Shown here: one piece after another, positions 44,096-52,224 of the stretch | How the letters are laid out: every line of letters begins with the position of its first letter | How positions within the stretch are numbered: the stretch's first letter is position 1 | Assembly (NCBI RefSeq): GCF_040250305.1 | Contig: NZ_CP158190.1 | Coordinates: 776,001-840,000 of the forward strand | Direction of reading: 5' to 3' | From: Peribacillus frigoritolerans | Lineage (GTDB): Bacteria; Bacillota; Bacilli; Bacillales; DSM-1321 | DNA: 64,000 nt | Notes under the pieces: generated by a model | Seen by the model: the letters and a program-made list of their open reading frames with translations, nothing else | The model's database searches: none | What the model was told of the DNA's origin: nothing | Translations under genes and position numbers: made by a program

Positions 44096-44476
44096 ATGAA
44101 GGATCCTAATAAGATTTACAACACTGCGGTAGAGGGAACTTTGGAGGTGATTGGAGGAAAGTGGAAACCAGTAATTCTCTTTCATCTAACATTTGGAAAG
44201 AAACGTAACAATGAATTGAAAAGCTTGATACCCGCAATTACTCAAAAAATGTTAACGCAGCAACTTCGGGAGCTTGAAGAGGAAGGCGTCATCTTGCGCA
44301 TTTCTTACAATCAGGTTCCACCAAAAGTCGAATATGAGTTAACAGACTACGGCTGGAGTCTAAAGGAGATCCTTCATCTGATGTGTAGGTGGGGGGATTT
44401 GCATATAGAGAGAAAGTACGGGGGAAGGGCTACCGTTCTAGCCAATCCACAGCTTGAAGACGTACATGACATATAA
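44096..44476 (+). CDS. HxlR family transcriptional regulator
   Basis: This 126-residue winged-helix protein has the family signature GTLEVIGGKWKPVILFHLTF and ITQKMLTQQLRELEEEGV. ATG 44096 lies 10 bases after GGGAGGT; upstream in-frame codons lack a ribosome binding site. HxlR proteins often sense electrophiles or oxidants through an N-terminal cysteine, but none is seen here near the N-terminus. It converges on the PRISE-type reductase gene, which it may control. Confidence 0.88.
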   Translation: MKDPNKIYNTAVEGTLEVIGGKWKPVILFHLTFGKKRNNELKSLIPAITQKMLTQQLRELEEEGVILRISYNQVPPKVEYELTDYGWSLKEILHLMCRWGDLHIERKYGGRATVLANPQLEDVHDI

Positions 44477-44510
44477 GAAGCCGACCTAATTTACAAGGCC
44501 GGCTTTTCGT
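44476..44510. terminator. Shared terminator between convergent genes
   Basis: AAGCCGACC and GGCCGGCTT form a stem around TAATTTACAA, followed by TTCG. It is a moderate terminator usable from both sides. Confidence 0.65.
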
Positions 44511-45581
44511 TTATGGGATAACTTTACGTTTGCGGAAGTCGTCGAAGATGTTCATAAACATCGCTTCGGTATCGACGTATTCGTGAAAACCTAAGCGACG
44601 GGCCTTAGTTCCGTCGGCGAAGAAATCGTAATCCCAAGAGAACACGAAATCACCAAATCGCCAGGAGGATACGTCTTTATAGGAATGCCGAGCAAGCCCA
44701 TGATTCTTGACCATTTTGTTCCAAAGTTGCTCCTTGTCCGCCATGACAACGTCAAGTGGCATCTGAAGCGGAGGCGCCGTCTCCAAGCCGAAGTAGTGAG
44801 CGATCTTCGGCCATAATTCATTCCAACGGAACAGATCGCCGTTCGTGATGTTGAATGCCTGATTAGCACAACGCTCGTCTGTCGCCGCCCATACTGTTGC
44901 CTTCGCGAGAAGCCCCGCATCTGTCATCTCCAAGAGGCTGTCATAAGCACCCGGTTTGCCCGGAAACCGTAGCGGAAGTCCAAGCTCCTTCGAAATTGAG
45001 GCGTAGATCGCAATAACCATGGCGAGGTTCATCGGATTTCCAAGCGAGAAACCGCAGACTACAGAAGGACGGAGCGCCGACCAAGTCCAAGCCTTACCTT
45101 TTTGCCTTTGTTCTAAGAAATCTTGCTGATCGATATTGAACTCGGGTGGCATATGGTTAGCGTCTGTCTCACGAGCAGGGGTCTTGAACGGGCCGAGATG
45201 TGCGCCGTATACCTTGTATCCCTGCATCAAACTGACATGTTCTAAACCCGACGCGATTGGTTCTATCGCCTCTACGGTATTCACTAGCATGGCGAGGTTG
45301 GGCGGAACAAGTTCGGCCCAAGTTGGACGGTCCTGATAGGCGGCATAGAAGATGTGTGTTACCTCAGTTAAACTGTTTAGCTTCTCGCGGGTGTCGTCTA
45401 TATTGAGTAGATCTGCAGCCACATACCGGACACGGCCGACAGACTCTCCGCCTCGACGCGATACGCCGATCACGTCCCAGTCAGGGAGAGTAATGAGGTG
45501 ATCAATAAGGTTGCGTCCGATAACACCATTTGCGCCTACGACCAAGGCGACTTTGCGTGTTGTTTGAGATTCATTATTCAT
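44511..45581 (-). CDS. SDR family reductase, PRISE (progesterone 5-beta-reductase-like)
   Basis: This 356-residue protein has the Rossmann motif VVGANGVIGRNL near residue 14. LMQGYKVYGAHLGPFKTPAR near 120 resembles the PRISE-specific lysine motif. These enzymes reduce activated C=C bonds of enones with NADPH. GAAGGAGC lies 9 bases before the ATG. Its codons are visibly more GC-rich than those of the neighbouring cassette genes, a sign of recent transfer. It is convergent with an HxlR gene, and a possible HxlR site (GTAC, 10 bases, GTAC at 45651-45668) lies in its upstream region. Confidence 0.82.
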   Translation of the reverse strand: MNNESQTTRKVALVVGANGVIGRNLIDHLITLPDWDVIGVSRRGGESVGRVRYVAADLLNIDDTREKLNSLTEVTHIFYAAYQDRPTWAELVPPNLAMLVNTVEAIEPIASGLEHVSLMQGYKVYGAHLGPFKTPARETDANHMPPEFNIDQQDFLEQRQKGKAWTWSALRPSVVCGFSLGNPMNLAMVIAIYASISKELGLPLRFPGKPGAYDSLLEMTDAGLLAKATVWAATDERCANQAFNITNGDLFRWNELWPKIAHYFGLETAPPLQMPLDVVMADKEQLWNKMVKNHGLARHSYKDVSSWRFGDFVFSWDYDFFADGTKARRLGFHEYVDTEAMFMNIFDDFRKRKVIP

Positions 45582-45806
45582 AATGTTTCAGCTCCTTCTG
45601 TATTGTGCTTTGTTCACTGTTATTTTGCATCAAGAAACCACACTTGAGAAGTACGCACTTTGAAGTACCATAAGAACTTTTTTGTAATCCAGCAGTGCTC
45701 TTAAGACAAATATTTTGTATTAATAACATCAAAAAAGCCATCATTTTAAAATAATGCTAGTTTACTAAATTGTTATATAATCCTCTCACTTCTCTTATTC
45801 GTTCTT

Positions 45807-45974
45807 GCGCTAACGGGTACGTTAGTAAAATAACTTAGAAGCCATTTTTGAAGCTCTTTCATATTTTTCAATCTTTCGCAATCGGGCCATATAATTGAAA
45901 AGCACGTTTTAAAAAATCTTGAATTAGGTGAGATTGTGAAGAAATGTACTTAAACTATCGGGGCAGTTTAGTTC
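45807..45974 (+). repeat. Bipartite repeat, split copy N
   Basis: The left half GCGCTAACGGGTACGTTAG (45807-45825) and the right half AACTATCGGGGCAGTTTAG then TTC (45953-45974) are about 125 bases apart. The terminator hairpin is replaced by other sequence that includes CGCAATCGGGCCATATAATT and GATTGTGAAGAAATGTACTT. Confidence 0.75.
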
Positions 45975-46028
45975 AATAGGCAGGGAAATATTGAAGGTGT
46001 AATGAAATAGAAATTTAAGGAGAAAAGG

Positions 46029-46493
46029 ATGACGAAAAAGAAGAAAACATTAAAAAAAACAAAGGGTAAAATAATACAAGGTAAGACAACAGAAGATAGA
46101 TTTAAAGAAATACATGGAATGACTATTCAGGAATGGAACGCAAAGCAAGAAGAAGAATTTAAAGCTAAAACAGGAATGACTTACGATGAATGGTATGTAA
46201 ATCAAGTAAAAACAACGACACCGATTGAATTTATTAAAGAACCCAAAGGTACTATTACAGAAGAAGATGTAAAGTTAATTAAGGATTTGCAAGAATTGGG
46301 ACTGAAAGATGAAGTAATAATCGTTTTACTGCATTATGTTATAGTGGTCAGTAGAATCGGAATGGTACACTCCTTGGTTAAAGAATTGGGTAAAAGTTGG
46401 CACGAAAACAATCTAACTACTGTTGAAGAAGCTTTTGTCTTTGTTAGGGATGAACAGAAAAAATACAAAGAATCACCAGGGAAAAATTACTGA
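46029..46493 (+). CDS. Hypothetical protein with DnaB/DnaD C-terminal-like domain
   Basis: This 154-residue protein starts at ATG 46029 after AAGGAG. A basic N-terminus (KKKKTLKKTKGK) is followed by two tandem copies of a short motif, HGMTIQEWNAKQEEEF and TGMTYDEWYVNQVK. The C-terminal part, LGLKDEVIIVLLHYVIVVSR then KSWHENNLTTVEEAFVFV, resembles the DnaB_2/DnaD replication-protein C-terminal domain, which binds DNA. The resemblance is by eye and no search was run. Repeat O begins 28 bases after the stop. Confidence 0.65.
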   Translation: MTKKKKTLKKTKGKIIQGKTTEDRFKEIHGMTIQEWNAKQEEEFKAKTGMTYDEWYVNQVKTTTPIEFIKEPKGTITEEDVKLIKDLQELGLKDEVIIVLLHYVIVVSRIGMVHSLVKELGKSWHENNLTTVEEAFVFVRDEQKKYKESPGKNY

Positions 46494-46521
46494 TATGGTC
46501 GTAATTAGAAATTTATTCTTT

Positions 46522-46603
46522 AAGTAACGGGTGCGTTAGCTTAAGATCGGAGCTGTCTTTAAGGGCAGCTTTTTCTTTATGGAACTATCGGGGTATGTTA
46601 GTT
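46522..46603 (+). repeat. Bipartite repeat, full copy O
   Basis: AAGTAACGGGTGCGTTAGCT, hairpin GAGCTGTCTTTAAGGGCAGC, right half GAACTATCGGGGTATGTTAG and TT. Confidence 0.9.
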
Positions 46604-46799
46604 CCATAAAGATTTGGATTTTTATGGTATAATTTTAAAGGTTGCAACGGATCCTGTATCATGCTCACCCTTCAGTCACCTTGCTCTATATCATTACCGA
46701 ACAAGATACAAATAACGTATTGAAAATATTAGTGTTTTTCACTGAAGTTTTGTTTCATTCGTAGTGATCGTTATAAATTACAAAAAAGGACGATTTATT

Positions 46800-46949
46800 A
46801 TGTCTAAAAAAATAGTAATTATTCTAGGAGCATTTATATTAACTCTACTTACTTTAAATAACCCTTTAACTGTTATGTGGGAAACCTCTGGAGTATTTGA
46901 AGTTTGGAGTTTTTGGATTATAGTTCTTGTTCTATTTTTCTATTTATGA
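46800..46949 (+). CDS. Small membrane protein (49 aa)
   Basis: ATG 46800 lies 9 bases after AAAAAAGGA. The protein has two hydrophobic stretches (IVIILGAFILTLLTL and FWIIVLVLFFYL) around a short polar loop. It begins about 200 bases after repeat O; that gap (46604-46799) holds no other feature. Family unknown. Confidence 0.55.
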   Translation: MSKKIVIILGAFILTLLTLNNPLTVMWETSGVFEVWSFWIIVLVLFFYL

Positions 46950-47003
46950 TTCTGTTCTACATCACCTTTTTTAGATCCGTGGGCTGCCATTTGGCCTTTT
47001 TTG

Positions 47004-47073
47004 CTTAAACGGGTGCGTTAGCTGAAGATCGTAGCTGTCTATAAGGCAGCTTTTTCTAAGGGGCAGGATAGTT
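47004..47073 (+). repeat. Bipartite repeat, copy P with internal deletion
   Basis: CTTAAACGGGTGCGTTAGCT, hairpin TAGCTGTCTATAAGGCAGCT, then TTTTCTAAGGGGCAGGATAG and TT. About 10 bases including TATGGAA are missing at the start of the right half. Confidence 0.85.
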
Positions 47074-47205
47074 CAAGAGTGTATATGGAGTTGTTCAACA
47101 ATTGGGCCACTTTATTGAAGATGGGTCTTGTTTAGAATGAGTATATTTGAAATAATTGGAGCTTGATAAAAAAGAAAGAGTTTTTTTGTAGGTGGTGATT
47201 CGTTC

Positions 47206-47628
47206 GTGGAGAGTGTTTTCGTAAAGTTAATTTTAATGTTATCCGTTTTTGGACTTTTTCTCTTTTTCATTAATAAAGTTTTGAGAAAATGGCTTAATGT
47301 TGAAAAGAAAAAATTGTTTTCCTATGGCCATGTAAATGATAAACACAAAAAAATTGATTGGACAATTAGAATCATTTTTATTGTCTTTTTGTTTATCGGT
47401 TTTTTCACTAACGTCAAACGTGAACCTTTAGAACATATTTGGTTTTTGGAAACGCATATCCTTTTGTTTGTTTTTATAATTGCATCTGAAACAGTTAGAG
47501 TAATTATGGAGAAGAGATATGCTGAAAATAGAAATGATTATATTTTTTCAACTATTCAATTAGTGATAATATCAATATTTTTACTTTCAGTGTTTACGAC
47601 TGATTTTTTTGGGTTGTTGAAATGGTAA
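47206..47628 (+). CDS. DUF4181 family membrane protein
   Basis: This 140-residue protein starts at GTG 47206 after TAGGTGGTGA. It has four hydrophobic helices (about 6-24, 52-68, 81-97, 117-135), and the first cytosolic loop VLRKWLNVEKKKLFSYGHVN is typical of the Bacillus family DUF4181. No function is known for the family. It lies alone between repeats P and Q. Confidence 0.75.
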   Translation: MESVFVKLILMLSVFGLFLFFINKVLRKWLNVEKKKLFSYGHVNDKHKKIDWTIRIIFIVFLFIGFFTNVKREPLEHIWFLETHILLFVFIIASETVRVIMEKRYAENRNDYIFSTIQLVIISIFLLSVFTTDFFGLLKW

Positions 47629-47640
47629 AAAATCTATCTT

Positions 47641-47676
47641 CAGCAATCGTGCGCGATTCTTGAATAAGGTTCGCTT
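47641..47676 (+). repeat. Hairpin repeat CAATCGTGCGCGATTCTTGA
   Basis: AGCAATCGTGCGCGATTCTT then GAATAAGGTTCGCTTTTC. The same motif occurs at 28862-28901. It stands just before repeat Q and may act as a first terminator. Confidence 0.6.
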
Positions 47677-47685
47677 TTCTTATAG

Positions 47686-47766
47686 AACTAATGGGTGCGT
47701 TAGCTGAAGATCGGAGCTGTCTTTAAGGCAGCTCTTTTCTTATGGAACTAAAGGGGCAGAATAGTT
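47686..47766 (+). repeat. Bipartite repeat, full copy Q
   Basis: AACTAATGGGTGCGTTAGCT, hairpin GAGCTGTCTTTAAGGCAGCT, right half GAACTAAAGGGGCAGAATAG and TT. Confidence 0.92.
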
Positions 47767-47823
47767 GGACAAACAGGAATTGGTTTACGGATATAGAAAG
47801 TCATAGTTGGGAGGTATATATAG

Positions 47824-48615
47824 ATGTCAAACCATGAAAACGAAGAGATGCTAACAGGAGGGAATGTTTCTAATGTTTGCCATTCGGGAGATACAGTGCG
47901 ACGGGAATTAAAGCCAGATAGTCCCAAAATTCATAAGCTATTAAAGCATTTGGAGAACAAAGGTTTCAGTTATGCACCAAAGTTTTTAGGTGTTGATGAA
48001 AAAAGAAGAGAGATATTATCATTTATTGAAGGAGAAGCGGGTAATTATCCTTTAAAGGAATACATGTGGTCTGATGATGTCTTAATGGATATAGCGAAAA
48101 TGCTCCGTCTTTATCATGATTCTGTCAGTGATTTTTCATTTGATGGTAGCTGGGAATCGATAGATAACACCCCCCAACAATTTGAGGTACTATGCCATAA
48201 TGATTTTGCAATGTACAACATTATTTTTAATCATAAAAGACCAATAGGCATTATTGATTTTGATGTTGCTGGACCTGGTCCAAGACTTTGGGACATAGCT
48301 TATACTCTTTATACTTGCGTTCCCTTAAGCAGATTTTATCTTTCTGAAACAGGTGAGAAAGTTTATTATAATTCATTACAGCATGCTAACCGTATAAAAC
48401 GAAGAGTTAGATTGTTTTTTGAATCTTACGGTGAGGGAATAGAAGAAAATTATTTGGAAATGGTATTGCTGCGATTAGAAGGTTTATGTAAAACCATTAC
48501 AAGAAAAGCCAGGGAAGGTGATATTCCTTTTCAAAAAATGATTGCTGAAGGGCATCTTAAACATTATCAAAATGATATCAATTTCATTCGACAACATGGA
48601 AAAGAGTGGATTTAA
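47824..48615 (+). CDS. Phosphotransferase family protein (APH fold)
   Basis: This 263-residue protein has the catalytic HNDFAMYNIIF near residue 135 and the metal-binding IIDFDVAGPGPRLWDIAYT near 155, as in aminoglycoside and choline/homoserine kinase-like enzymes. GGAGG precedes ATG 47824, 58 bases after repeat Q. The N-lobe is short. It differs clearly from the phosphotransferase at 40461, so it is an independent unit. Substrate unknown. Confidence 0.85.
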   Translation: MSNHENEEMLTGGNVSNVCHSGDTVRRELKPDSPKIHKLLKHLENKGFSYAPKFLGVDEKRREILSFIEGEAGNYPLKEYMWSDDVLMDIAKMLRLYHDSVSDFSFDGSWESIDNTPQQFEVLCHNDFAMYNIIFNHKRPIGIIDFDVAGPGPRLWDIAYTLYTCVPLSRFYLSETGEKVYYNSLQHANRIKRRVRLFFESYGEGIEENYLEMVLLRLEGLCKTITRKAREGDIPFQKMIAEGHLKHYQNDINFIRQHGKEWI

Positions 48616-48631
48616 GGGTAGGTTTTTGTTG

Positions 48632-48706
48632 AACTAACCGGTGCTTTACTTCATTGACAGAAGCTGATCAGCAGCTCCTTTTTGCAACAAACGGGGCAGG
48701 TTAGCT
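48632..48706 (+). repeat. Bipartite repeat, full copy R
   Basis: AACTAACCGGTGCTTTACTT on the left, hairpin AGCTGATCAGCAGCT, right half CAACAAACGGGGCAGGTTAG then CT. The hairpin is of the GATCAGC type found at 27810 and 62054. Confidence 0.88.
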
Positions 48707-48770
48707 TGAGGAAGGAAAAGCGAGTATTTGGGATGTTTTTATAATGGACAGTAAAAAAGGGGAGTGGAAA

Positions 48771-49136
48771 ATGGAAAGTGAATCTTCGTTAGAAGAACAT
48801 TTACGTCAACTGGAAGAGAAGTTGTTAAAACCAGAAATTCGTACATCCAAAAAAGAGCTTAATAATTTACTTGCAGACAATTTTTTTGAATTTGGAAGTT
48901 CTGGTAACGTCTTGTACAAAGATGAGGGGATTGGTGAAGAAGGAATAGGTGAGGTAAAGATGACATTGAGTGATTTTGAAATACATCCATTGTCTGAAGA
49001 AATAGTGTTAACTACCTACCGAATATTTAACGAAGGTAAAAAACAACATTCATTGCGAAGTTCAATTTGGAAATTTAGAGATGGAAGATGGAAAATGTTC
49101 TTTCACCAAGGTACAAAAACAACTCCTTCGCTTTAG
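48771..49136 (+). CDS. NTF2-like protein (DUF4440 type)
   Basis: This 121-residue protein starts at ATG 48771 after GGGGAG; the upstream ATG at 48744 lacks a ribosome binding site. LEEHLRQLEEKLLKPEIRTS, LLADNFFEFGSSGNVLYKD and SSIWKFRDGRWKMFFHQGT match the DUF4440/SnoaL-like cone fold. Members bind or isomerise small molecules, but this one is not assigned. Repeat S begins 10 bases after its stop. Confidence 0.8.
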   Translation: MESESSLEEHLRQLEEKLLKPEIRTSKKELNNLLADNFFEFGSSGNVLYKDEGIGEEGIGEVKMTLSDFEIHPLSEEIVLTTYRIFNEGKKQHSLRSSIWKFRDGRWKMFFHQGTKTTPSL

Positions 49137-49146
49137 TTACTTAATG

Positions 49147-49212
49147 AACTAACGGGTGCGTAGCTTAAGATCGGAACTGTCTTTTAGGCAGTTTTTTCTT
49201 TATGGAGCTATC
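49147..49212 (+). repeat. Bipartite repeat, copy S, truncated on the right
   Basis: AACTAACGGGTGCGTAGCTT, hairpin GAACTGTCTTTTAGGCAGTT, then GAGCTATCG. The right half stops there and continues as GTACATCCTTCACAAAG, the inverse of the TTTGTGAAGGATGTAC flank at 42162. It is the last copy of the dense array. Confidence 0.85.
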
Positions 49213-49314
49213 GTAATTGTACATCCTTCACAAAGTAAGAAAAAAAGCCAACCTCTACTGAAACTATGCTCCATTTTTCGAAAGTATAAAAAAGTGCCTA
49301 TGCTGCTATTAGGC

Positions 49315-49345
49315 GGCCCCGGTATTGTACCGGGGCCATTTTCTT
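49315..49345 (+). terminator. Strong GC-rich stem-loop
   Basis: GGCCCCGGTA/TACCGGGGCC with a short loop and ATTTTCTTT. It insulates the array from the downstream operon. The 76-residue frame across it (49156-49386) is not a gene. The rest of 49346-49530 shows nothing convincing. Confidence 0.85.
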
Positions 49346-49532
49346 TAGTCCCCATTGATAACGACACTCATTGTATTCTTCTATAACTCAATTAACTTCT
49401 TCCTTCACATCCGTTAAATTAGTTTTTTACGTTTTCAGCCAATTAACATTAGTATGCCTGAAAATACCCGAATGTTAGATGTTATGAATATTAAACGAAT
49501 GAATAAAAATATTCCCTTTTAAAAAAAATGGT

Positions 49533-49557
49533 TTACAACAATTCATTTTGTTGGTAA
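49533..49557. promoter_or_regulatory. Operator-like inverted repeat before the aldehyde dehydrogenase operon
   Basis: TTACAACAA and TTGTTGGTAA form an almost perfect inverted repeat with one extra base, about 80-105 bases upstream of the start codon. The RpiR-type protein encoded at 57566 is a candidate ligand, but this is not shown. Confidence 0.45.
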
Positions 49558-49638
49558 CATTTGTTTTAATAAATAATTTGAAAAATTCAGTTATTTATCG
49601 TTTGGAAACTTAAAAACTAAAAAGGAGAGATAAATAAA

Positions 49639-51132
49639 ATGGAGGCAACTGATTACAAATTAAAACCGAAAGTAAAAAAATTCTTGGAAGAATCTATAGG
49701 TCTATATATTAATGGAGAATACGTACCAGCGGTTGGTGGAGAAACATTCGATGTCATTAACCCTGCTACTGAAGAGGTAATTGCACAAGTTAGCGAAGCA
49801 CAAACTGAAGACATCGATATTGCCGTGCGAGCTGCAAGAAAAGCATTCGATGAAGGTGAATGGCCGGAAATGAAAGCGGCTACACGTTCGCACCTTCTTT
49901 ATAAGTTCGCAGATCTTTTGGAAGAAAACCGTGAAGAGCTTGCGCAACTCGAGTCCCTTGATAACGGTAAGCCATATAAAGTCGCATTAACAGATGACGT
50001 TGATGGTTCAATCCAACACTTCAGATATTATTCGGGTTTCGCAACGAAAATACAAGGAAAAACGACACAAGTATCACCAGAATATGTGAATTACACTGTT
50101 CATGAACCTGTCGGGGTTGTAGGCCAGATTATCCCTTGGAACTTTCCTCTTTTGATGGCTGCTTGGAAGCTGGGATCGGCTCTGGCTGTTGGTTGTACAG
50201 TGGTTATTAAACCGGCAAGTGAAACACCACTTTCTCTACTCTATATAGCAAAACTGTTCAAAGAAGCTGGTTTTCCGGACGGCGTTGTTAACATCACTCC
50301 TGGCTCCGGTAGAGTTGCTGGAGAAGCAATTATCACTCATAAAATGGTGGACAAATTGTCGTTCACTGGATCAACAGCTGTCGGAAAAGAAGTCATGAAG
50401 AAAGCTGCAGATCAAATCAAAGGAGTCACGCTAGAGCTAGGTGGTAAATCACCTGCAATCATCCTGGAGGACGCCAACCTAGAAGAAGCGATTGAAGGGG
50501 CATTCAATGGCACGATGTACAACCATGGACAAAACTGTAGTGCTTGTACACGTATCTATGTTCATCGTAAACATTACGAACAGGTAGTGCAGGCATTGGC
50601 AGAACGTGTGAACATGTTGAAACTGGGCCCAGGAATGGATCCGGAAACAGATATGGGTCCCCTCGTCTCAGCAAAACAGCAACAAGCTGTTCTTGGCTAC
50701 ATCGAGCAAGGAAAAAGAGAAGGCGCACGTCTTGTTACGGGAGACGAAAATGCATTTAATAAAGGCTATTTTGTTCCACCAACGATTTTTGCGGATGTAG
50801 AAGATGACATGGCCATTGCGCGTGAAGAAATCTTTGGTCCAGTAATGTCGGTTTTGGTTTTTGATACGGTTGAAGAAGTTATTAAAAGAGCAAATGATAG
50901 CGATTATGGTTTAGCAGCTAGTATTTGGACAGAAAATATCAAAACCGGTCACTATATTTCCCGTAAACTGCAAGCGGGGACAGTTTGGATTAATGATGTT
51001 GGTCTTGAATGGGAGTCAATGCCGTTTGGCGGTTACAAACAATCTGGTATTGGACGCGAAATGGGCGGGGAGTATGGCTTAGAGAACTACACGGAAGTGA
51101 AAAGTGTGTATGTGAATCTTAAACAAAAGTAG
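49639..51132 (+). CDS. NAD-dependent aldehyde dehydrogenase (DhaS-like)
   Basis: This 497-residue enzyme is full length for the family. It oxidises an aldehyde to the acid with NAD(P). Visible motifs are IIPWNFPLLMAAWKLG, the cofactor loop SFTGSTAVGKEVM, LELGGKSPAII with the catalytic glutamate near residue 265, and NHGQNCSACTRIYVH with the catalytic cysteine near 299. EEIFGPVMSVL is also present. AAAAGGAGAG precedes the ATG. It is the first gene of an operon with a DHDPS-family aldolase and an FAD amine oxidase, consistent with amine or amino-acid breakdown. Confidence 0.93.
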   Translation: MEATDYKLKPKVKKFLEESIGLYINGEYVPAVGGETFDVINPATEEVIAQVSEAQTEDIDIAVRAARKAFDEGEWPEMKAATRSHLLYKFADLLEENREELAQLESLDNGKPYKVALTDDVDGSIQHFRYYSGFATKIQGKTTQVSPEYVNYTVHEPVGVVGQIIPWNFPLLMAAWKLGSALAVGCTVVIKPASETPLSLLYIAKLFKEAGFPDGVVNITPGSGRVAGEAIITHKMVDKLSFTGSTAVGKEVMKKAADQIKGVTLELGGKSPAIILEDANLEEAIEGAFNGTMYNHGQNCSACTRIYVHRKHYEQVVQALAERVNMLKLGPGMDPETDMGPLVSAKQQQAVLGYIEQGKREGARLVTGDENAFNKGYFVPPTIFADVEDDMAIAREEIFGPVMSVLVFDTVEEVIKRANDSDYGLAASIWTENIKTGHYISRKLQAGTVWINDVGLEWESMPFGGYKQSGIGREMGGEYGLENYTEVKSVYVNLKQK

Positions 51133-51275
51133 ACTGGGAGATTTTAAAATCATGCAAGTCTGTAAAAACTACACACCACCTATATAGATAGATGTAGCTT
51201 TTCCATGTGTTTTATCAAGGTTCAAGAAATCAATTGGTAGAAAATCTTTTTAACATGTATGAGGAGGAGAAATAT

Positions 51276-52178
51276 ATGTATAAACCATTTGGAATGATTC
51301 CAGCTTTACCTACACCTATGAATGAGGATAACAGTATTGATTATAAGGGGCTTGAACAAATAATAGAACATTTGATAAATGGAGGAATGAACTGTCTTTT
51401 AGTGGGAGGAAGTACTGGAGAATACTCACTAATGAGCATGGAAGAGCGAAAAGAAGTAATTAAATTTGTGTGTGAAACATCAAACGGTAGATTACCAGTT
51501 ATGGCGGGTACAGGATGTCATCGAACAGAAGATACAATTGAACTTACTCAATACGCAGCCGAAGTTGGTGCAGATTGTGCCTTGGTCATTAATCCTTATT
51601 ATATGACAACTAGTAGACAGGGAATTATTGATCATTACAAGGCAGTGGCGGAAAACTCCAGCATTGGGATTGTCATCTATCATTATCCAGATGCTACAGG
51701 TGTTGAACTTGATCCAGAATTAATTAATGAAATAAGTCAAATAGATGGAATCGTTGGCATTAAAAATACTGCTGATGGACAGCATACTTCTAAACTTATT
51801 GCATTGACAAAAGACAATCCTAACTTTGCGGTACTTACTGGATTTGAACATTTAATCTTACCTACATTAGCATTAGGGGGACATGGTGCTGTTGGATTAG
51901 TCCACAACCTGGCTCCGAAAAAAATAGCAAAACTATATGATTTGATCGTAAATGAAAACAACTTAAAAGAAGCAACTAAATTAAATCAGCAATTGTTGGA
52001 TTTATATAATGTTATTGAAGAAGAAACGATTCCAGGAACATTAAAGGCAGGCTTGGAAGCACTAGGATTACCAGGAGGATCAAGTAGATTACCACTAGTG
52101 CCTGCTTCCGAAAAGTTCAAATCAAAGATTGAAACAATATTAAATGAATTAGGGGAACTAAGGTTGAAACAACATTAA
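51276..52178 (+). CDS. DHDPS/N-acetylneuraminate lyase family protein
   Basis: This 300-residue (beta/alpha)8 aldolase or hydratase starts at ATG 51276 after GAGGAGGAG. Family motifs are the substrate loop GGSTGEYSLMSMEERKEV near residue 45, the tyrosine in IYHYPDATG near 135, and the Schiff-base lysine in IVGIKNTAD near 163. Members include dihydrodipicolinate synthase, but the catabolic context and the DATG sequence favour a breakdown aldolase or decarboxylating hydratase. Its true substrate is open. Confidence 0.87.
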   Translation: MYKPFGMIPALPTPMNEDNSIDYKGLEQIIEHLINGGMNCLLVGGSTGEYSLMSMEERKEVIKFVCETSNGRLPVMAGTGCHRTEDTIELTQYAAEVGADCALVINPYYMTTSRQGIIDHYKAVAENSSIGIVIYHYPDATGVELDPELINEISQIDGIVGIKNTADGQHTSKLIALTKDNPNFAVLTGFEHLILPTLALGGHGAVGLVHNLAPKKIAKLYDLIVNENNLKEATKLNQQLLDLYNVIEEETIPGTLKAGLEALGLPGGSSRLPLVPASEKFKSKIETILNELGELRLKQH

Positions 52179-52224
52179 TTGAATTAGGAGAATGATAGAC
52201 ATACAAGGGATGGGAGGAAATCCA

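Noticed and set aside
30814..49212. Classical integron with attC sites
   Set aside because: The outer boxes AACTAAC and GTTAGTT only partly fit RYYYAAC/GTTRRRY, the inner structure is two direct palindromes around a terminator, and no intI gene is in the window. The array is described as cassette-like only.
49156..49386. 76-residue frame
   Set aside because: It runs through repeat S and a GC-rich terminator; no ribosome binding site.
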